DNA of 10,456 bases, taken from positions 1 through 10,456 of the forward strand of contig JAGLQT010000049.1 in assembly GCA_023136715.1 (NCBI GenBank), read 5' to 3'. This DNA is from Gammaproteobacteria bacterium. Its GTDB lineage: Bacteria > Pseudomonadota > Gammaproteobacteria > SZUA-229. The notes beneath the pieces were generated by a model. It was given only the letters and a program-made list of their open reading frames with translations. It did no database searches and was not told the origin of the DNA. Positions 6,550 through 10,456 of this stretch are shown one piece after another. Numbering within the stretch: the first letter of the stretch is position 1; the number at the start of each line of letters is the position of its first letter. The position numbers and the translations under genes are program-made.

Positions 6550-7595
6550 GCGTTAGGCTTTTGAATGCCCATGGCTTTTAGTGCATCATCGGAATACTCA
6601 AACGAGTCAGAATAAATCTGCGTTTCAGGCAATCCTCTGGCATAAAAAGCATCCATGCCTGCTTTAACCATAGCTGGTGGACCACTCAAATAAACGTCGT
6701 AACCGGACAAATTTGAATACTCTTCTAACACTGCTTCACTGACATGTCCTGTTTTTCCCTGCCAATCGTCACTTTCTTCAGGTTGCGATAACACGGCTGT
6801 GTACTTCAGTTTTTTGTGTTGTGAAAGCCATTTCTTTACCATTTCATCCATATATAAGTCACGCAATGCGCGCACACCACAGAATAGATGAATAGGTTGC
6901 TCAAAACCAATCTTAAATGCATGCTCTAGCATGCCCTTCAAAGGAGCAAAGCCGGTACCACCACCAACCATAATAATAGGGCGATTCGATTCTTCGCGTA
7001 AATAATAGCTACCTAACGGTCCTTCAATTTTCAGTAAAGTTTTTTCCTTCATTCCTTTAAAAACAAAATCGCCAAAATGTCCATCAGGCACATGGCGAAT
7101 ATGCAGCTCGATCAATTCATCATCGTGTGGTGCATTGGCAATGGAAAAAGCGCGGCGCTTGCCATCTTTGAGAATAATCTCAAGATACTGGCCTGCCAAA
7201 AATTGCATGCGTTCATTTTCCGGCAATTTCAACTCAATTTTCATAATATCGTGCGTTAATAATTCCATTTTCTCAACACGACAAGGCAAGGTCTTCACCT
7301 CAATATCCTGACTTTTAGTTATTTCTGTTACCGCAATTTCAAGATCAGAGCAGGCTAGAGACTGACAAAATAATGCCTTGCCTTCATCATAAAGATCCTT
7401 GGCGCCCGCTTTCAAGGCACCTTCTTCATATCTCACTTCACCTGAGATAAGATCACCCGCACAATTACCACATGCACCATTACGGCAACCATAGGGCAAA
7501 CCAATACCCTGACGCAGTGCAGCATCAAGTACGGTTTCATTTTCTTCTACGGTAAATTCGTGCCCAGATGACGGCACTGATACGCGATAACTCAT
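6546..7595 (-). CDS. 2Fe-2S ferredoxin/FAD/NAD(P)H oxidoreductase
   Basis: A 349-residue electron-transfer reductase with three domains in order. Residues 1-92 are a plant-type 2Fe-2S ferredoxin with all four cluster cysteines: Cys37, Cys42, Cys45 and Cys77 (CRNGACGNC then LFCQSL). Residues 100-200 form the FAD barrel with KRRAFSIAN (146-154) and GPLGSYYL (192-199). Residues 205-335 form the NAD(P)H domain with GGGTGFAPLKG (211-221), CGVR (239-242) and YLSGPPAMV (302-310). This layout is shared by phenol-hydroxylase and methane-monooxygenase reductases and by CDP-6-deoxy-glucoseen reductase; the last is the usual automatic name. No oxygenase or deoxysugar gene is nearby. Such reductases often accompany ubiD in gammaproteobacteria (from memory), suggesting electron or reduced-flavin supply, but that is inference. 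ATG at 7595 has no clear Shine-Dalgarno. Confidence 0.93.
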   Translation of the reverse strand: MSYRVSVPSSGHEFTVEENETVLDAALRQGIGLPYGCRNGACGNCAGDLISGEVRYEEGALKAGAKDLYDEGKALFCQSLACSDLEIAVTEITKSQDIEVKTLPCRVEKMELLTHDIMKIELKLPENERMQFLAGQYLEIILKDGKRRAFSIANAPHDDELIELHIRHVPDGHFGDFVFKGMKEKTLLKIEGPLGSYYLREESNRPIIMVGGGTGFAPLKGMLEHAFKIGFEQPIHLFCGVRALRDLYMDEMVKKWLSQHKKLKYTAVLSQPEESDDWQGKTGHVSEAVLEEYSNLSGYDVYLSGPPAMVKAGMDAFYARGLPETQIYSDSFEYSDDALKAMGIQKPNA

Positions 7596-7671
7596 GTAAT
7601 ATTGTCGTCCAGTAATCTCTAAATGATAAACGCTCTCATTTTACTTTTATTTTAGTATAAAAGAAAACACT

Positions 7672-7677
7672 TATAAT
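7672..7677 (+). promoter_or_regulatory. -10 element for the glutaredoxin gene
   Basis: A perfect TATAAT hexamer 37 bases before the preferred glutaredoxin ATG. The -35 is poor: TTTAGT (7651-7656) sits at a short 15-base spacing. The hexamer overlaps an in-frame ATG at 7676, which argues that this ATG is not the true start because it would not be transcribed. Confidence 0.45.
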
Positions 7678-7714
7678 GCTTTGCTTTGCAATAACAGCAA
7701 CCAGGACAATAATC

Positions 7715-7969
7715 ATGGCTCAACTCAAAGTTTTCAGCACCGGCATTTGCCCCATTTGTGACAAAACCAAACACTTACTCAAAAAATGGGGCATTGCCTA
7801 CGAAGAAGTACGCATCGATACCGACATGGAGGGTCGTCGTGAGTTTCTTGATGTCACCAATGGTGCTCGCACCGTACCCCAAATTACTATCAATGGAAAA
7901 TGGATTGGCAGTTTCAGCGAACTGACAGAATTACACATGGATGACGAGCTTGACCATTTGATGGAATAA
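7715..7969 (+). CDS. Glutaredoxin-like thiol oxidoreductase with CPIC active site
   Basis: A short thioredoxin-fold protein of 84 residues from ATG 7715. That start is chosen because AGGA (7703-7706) lies at good distance upstream and because the earlier in-frame ATG at 7676 overlaps the -10 box. The active site is GICPICDKTK with Cys12 and Cys15, a variant of the usual CPYC. The cis-proline motif TVPQITINGKWIG (53-65) is intact. After it the normal glutathione-binding GGxDDL loop reads GSFSEL (65-70), so the second Gly and the acidic pair are changed, and the tail is acidic (MDDELDHLME). Dithiol glutaredoxins reduce disulfides using glutathione; whether this one uses glutathione is uncertain. 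It is divergent from the iron-sulfur reductase and 99 bases upstream of the GGDEF gene. A thioredoxin-like NrdH-type role is a less likely alternative. Confidence 0.9.
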   Translation: MAQLKVFSTGICPICDKTKHLLKKWGIAYEEVRIDTDMEGRREFLDVTNGARTVPQITINGKWIGSFSELTELHMDDELDHLME

Positions 7970-8068
7970 TTAGACATGTTTACTTAAGTAATAACAATGA
8001 TATTTTTCAACAGATAATTATCTTCTACTCAGCATAATTCCCTTCTAGCTGCTAAGCTTTTTATAATT

Positions 8069-9109
8069 ATGGAAAGTAAAATCCTTCAATCAGTTGTCAA
8101 TATTACCAAGCAGCGTGATCTCGATTCTATGGAATCAAGTCTCGTTGTTACGCTGGCAGAATTATTGCCGGTAACTAACATCTCTATTCTAAAGGTCATA
8201 AAGGAAAACAATATCGTCTGTGCTGAAGAGGTTGTTAATCTCTCCATTAACAATGAAAAGAATGATCCTTTTTCATGGGGTGTAGAATCAAACATTATTG
8301 TTACCGACAAATATTTTGATGCCTGTATCAATAATTCTGAAATTATCACTTACAAACATAAAAAACATTTTACTCGCCATTTATTCCCAATCAATGACGA
8401 TTCTCAATCTATAGGATGTCTTCTTATTGACAGCTATGAAGACCTTTCTACTCACATGAGTCTGATCGAAGGTTTTGCAAAAATTTACGAAAATTATATG
8501 ATTGTCTTTAATGAAAGTGAAAGAGACAAGTTAACAGGGCTTTTCAACCGACGAACATTTGATAATAAACTATTAAAGCTACTTAAATCACAGAAACACC
8601 GAAAACTGCAGCAGGAAATCCACTCACAATTTAAAGATCGCCGTCACAAAGATCATAATGATACTGCATGGCTTATCATGATAGATATTGATCACTTCAA
8701 GCGAGTAAATGATAGCTACGGACACATTTTTGGAGATGAGGTTATATTAACTATTTCACAAAAAATGAAGTCCTGTTTCAGAAGCTCAGATTTATTGTTT
8801 CGTATGGGTGGTGAGGAATTCGTTATTTTGCTTGAACCAGTTCCGAAAAATGTTGCAGAGAGGCTCATTGATCACCTTCGAAAAACTATTGCAAAACATC
8901 AATTTTCACAAATTGGCACCGTCACTGTTAGTACAGGCTACACTAGAATTACCGAAAAGGATTACCCCCCTATCGTGTTGGAAAATGCCGACAAAGCTCT
9001 TTACTATGCTAAAGATCACGGGCGTAACTGTTCATACAATTATGAAACATTAGTGGAAAAGGGAGAAATCATACCGCCTAAAAAAGGCGGGGCAGTTGAT
9101 CTATTTTGA
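8069..9109 (+). CDS. Diguanylate cyclase with GAF-like N-terminus (GGDEF domain)
   Basis: A 346-residue soluble protein that should make cyclic di-GMP from two GTP. Residues 1-145 lack membrane segments and resemble a divergent GAF-type sensory domain. The GGDEF domain (about 150-325) has DKLTGLFNRR (153-162), the metal-binding Asp206 in IDIDHFKRVNDSYGH, and the catalytic GGEEF (247-251), so it should be active. An inhibitory I-site RSSD (238-241) is present exactly five residues before GGEEF, implying product feedback. About 18 extra residues rich in Lys, Arg and His (175-197) lengthen the segment between NRRTFD and the DID strand compared with PleD. The protein ends PPKKGGAVDLF. ATG at 8069 has no clear Shine-Dalgarno. 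Sequence is AT-rich by eye. The gene is convergent with ubiD, with 21 bases between stops. The input signal is unknown. Confidence 0.95.
   Translation: MESKILQSVVNITKQRDLDSMESSLVVTLAELLPVTNISILKVIKENNIVCAEEVVNLSINNEKNDPFSWGVESNIIVTDKYFDACINNSEIITYKHKKHFTRHLFPINDDSQSIGCLLIDSYEDLSTHMSLIEGFAKIYENYMIVFNESERDKLTGLFNRRTFDNKLLKLLKSQKHRKLQQEIHSQFKDRRHKDHNDTAWLIMIDIDHFKRVNDSYGHIFGDEVILTISQKMKSCFRSSDLLFRMGGEEFVILLEPVPKNVAERLIDHLRKTIAKHQFSQIGTVTVSTGYTRITEKDYPPIVLENADKALYYAKDHGRNCSYNYETLVEKGEIIPPKKGGAVDLF
9074..9090. terminator. Candidate hairpin at the convergent end of the GGDEF gene and ubiD
   Basis: CCGCCT (9074-9079) and AGGCGG (9085-9090) make a perfect 6-bp GC-rich stem with an AAAAA loop. It lies within the last codons of the GGDEF gene (Pro-Pro-Lys-Lys-Gly-Gly). 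On the + strand only a weak TTTT follows (9104-9107), and on the - strand there is no adjacent T run. A terminator is plausible for either gene, but incidental coding origin is equally possible. Confidence 0.3.
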
Positions 9110-9130
9110 CCATCTTTCTGAAATACTGAA

Positions 9131-10456
9131 TTAATCCAGCCCCAGTTCTCCCCAAATTTCATCAACCCGCTGTTTTACATTTTCATCCATAATGATAGGT
9201 GTTCCCCATTCGCGGTCTGTTTCACCGGGCCATTTATTGGTAGCATCAATGCCTGCTTTTGAACCGAGACCGGAAACAGGCGAGGCAAAATCAAGATAGT
9301 CGATGGGCGTGTTTTCAATCAGGGTGAAATCACGTACCGGATCAACGCGGGTTGTCATCGCCCAGATGACATCATTCCAGTCACGCGTATTAACATCATC
9401 ATCGACCACAATGACAAATTTCGTGTACATGAACTGTCGCAAGAAAGACCAGACACCCATCATCACGCGTTTGGCGTGGCCGGGATATTGTTTTTTCATA
9501 CTCACCACAGCCATTCGGTAGGAACAACCTTCTGGTGGCAGGTAAAAATCGACAATTTCAGGAAACTGTTTTTGCAAGATAGGAACAAAGACTTCGTTGA
9601 GTGCGACGCCTAATACAGCTGGTTCATCAGGGGGACGGCCAGTGTAAGTGCTATGATAAATTGGATCTTTGCGATGCGTTATACGTTCAACAGTAAAGAC
9701 CGGGAAACTTTCAACTTCGTTGTAATAACCGGTGTGATCACCAAACGGACCCTCTTCGGCTTCTTCATCGGGATAAATAAAACCTTCGAGCACATATTCA
9801 GCTGATGCTGGTACCTGTAGATCGCTGAGGCCACATTTAACTACTTCGGTTTTACTGCCACGCAATAAACCTGCGAAACCATATTCAGACAAGGCATCAG
9901 GCACAGGCGTAACTGCTGCTAAAATAGTTGCCGGATCAGCGCCCAAAGCAACTGCTATTGGAAACGCTTCGCCGGGATGTTTTTGCTGCCAGTCGCGATA
10001 ATCCAGAGCGCCACCACGATGAGACAACCAGCGCATAATCACTTTATTCTTGGCGATAACCTGCTGGCGATAAATACCTAAATTCTGTCTTTCTTTTTCC
10101 GTACCCCTGGTAACAACCAGTCCCCAGGTAATCAGCGGTGCGGCATCGCCCGGCCAGCAGGTTTGCACGGGTATGTTCGCTAAATCAACAGCATCGCCTT
10201 CTACAACAACATCCTGACAAGGTGCTTTTTTGATTTCTTTCGGTGCCATATTCAACACCTGTTTGAATACGGGCAGTTTATCCCATGCATCTTTCATGCC
10301 TTTGGGTGGTTCGGGTTCTTTTAAAAAGGCGAGTAGCTTCCCAACTTCGCGCAAGGCTTCTACATTTTCTTCGCCCATCCCCATGGCAACACGTTTTGGC
10401 GTACCAAATAAATTAGCCAGTATGGGAACCGTTGAGTTTTTTACATTTTCAAAAAG
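9131..10456 (-). CDS. ubiD: 4-hydroxy-3-polyprenylbenzoate decarboxylase, 5' end cut by window edge
   Basis: UbiD removes the ring carboxylate of prenylated 4-hydroxybenzoate in ubiquinone synthesis, using prenylated FMN made by UbiX, with Mn2+. The frame stays open to the right edge through LANLFGTPKRVAMGMG, so the internal ATG at 10384 is not the start. 441 residues are visible and about 50 N-terminal residues are missing, judged by alignment to the E. coli protein. Numbering from the Met at 10384: the metal-ligand Asn101 precedes the cofactor motif IYR (104-106); RWLSHRGG (118-125) binds prFMN; Glu167 in LSEYGF is the second metal ligand; Asp216 in EGPFGDHTGYY is the proton-donor position. 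All key positions are conserved. The C-terminal VVDDDVNTRDWNDVIWA block is typical. UbiX and other ubi genes are not in the window. The distant same-strand reductase at 6546-7595 may be functionally related. Confidence 0.97.
   Translation of the reverse strand, partial: LFENVKNSTVPILANLFGTPKRVAMGMGEENVEALREVGKLLAFLKEPEPPKGMKDAWDKLPVFKQVLNMAPKEIKKAPCQDVVVEGDAVDLANIPVQTCWPGDAAPLITWGLVVTRGTEKERQNLGIYRQQVIAKNKVIMRWLSHRGGALDYRDWQQKHPGEAFPIAVALGADPATILAAVTPVPDALSEYGFAGLLRGSKTEVVKCGLSDLQVPASAEYVLEGFIYPDEEAEEGPFGDHTGYYNEVESFPVFTVERITHRKDPIYHSTYTGRPPDEPAVLGVALNEVFVPILQKQFPEIVDFYLPPEGCSYRMAVVSMKKQYPGHAKRVMMGVWSFLRQFMYTKFVIVVDDDVNTRDWNDVIWAMTTRVDPVRDFTLIENTPIDYLDFASPVSGLGSKAGIDATNKWPGETDREWGTPIIMDENVKQRVDEIWGELGLD

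Noticed and set aside
7676..7714. Upstream ATG adding 13 residues to the glutaredoxin
   Set aside because: It overlaps the TATAAT -10 hexamer, and the ATG at 7715 has an AGGA at suitable spacing.
8062..8067. TATAAT immediately before the GGDEF start codon as a -10 box
   Set aside because: Transcription would begin after the ATG at 8069, so it cannot drive this gene as annotated; probably chance in an AT-rich stretch.
8086..8349. Minus-strand open frame of 87 codons within the GGDEF gene
   Set aside because: It lies opposite the N-terminal domain of a clear gene and has no recognisable protein features.
6546..9109. A mobile element or defence island carrying the reductase, glutaredoxin and GGDEF genes
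   Set aside because: No transposase, integrase, direct repeats or tRNA target was seen; all the genes belong to ordinary chromosomal families.

Overview
The window looks like a chromosomal segment of a gammaproteobacterium with moderate GC (mid-40s % by eye). Three things point there: a LytS/LytTR pair of the AlgZ/AlgR type beside argH, a HemD/HemY pair directly behind it, and a UbiD-type ubiquinone decarboxylase. Coding density is high. No non-coding stretch reaches 300 bases (longest about 183), and I saw no tRNA, rRNA, CRISPR array, insertion sequence or phage gene. Shine-Dalgarno sequences are weak or absent before most genes.

Left part (1-974). The 3' end of an alpha/beta-hydrolase carboxylesterase is followed by a small unrecognised protein (probably a ferredoxin-like alpha/beta fold) and a stand-alone Hpt phosphotransfer protein. 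These face argH, with only 24 bases and two small inverted repeats between the Hpt and argH stop codons.

Centre (972-6549). argH (-) is divergent from a five-step collinear block on the + strand: sensor kinase algZ-like, response regulator algR-like, hemD, then hemY. In the Pseudomonas arrangement hemC lies between algR and hemD, and hemX between hemD and hemY. Here both are absent and the remaining genes are closely packed. The block joins envelope/virulence-type signalling to tetrapyrrole synthesis.

Right part (6546-10456). A 2Fe-2S/FAD/NAD(P)H reductase (-) ends on the same TTAA that ends hemY. Divergent from it are a small glutaredoxin with a CPIC active site and a GAF-like/GGDEF diguanylate cyclase (+). 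A 5'-truncated ubiD (-) runs off the right edge. The reductase and ubiD share an orientation, and the grx-GGDEF pair sits between them on the opposite strand.

Overall this is mostly core metabolism (arginine, heme, ubiquinone, thiol redox) mixed with signalling genes (Hpt, LytS/LytTR, c-di-GMP). I see no convincing new biological system. The most notable points are the pared-down alg-hem cluster, the split ubiD/reductase arrangement, the variant glutaredoxin, the basic/His-rich insertion in the GGDEF domain, and a few clean DNA dyads between genes.
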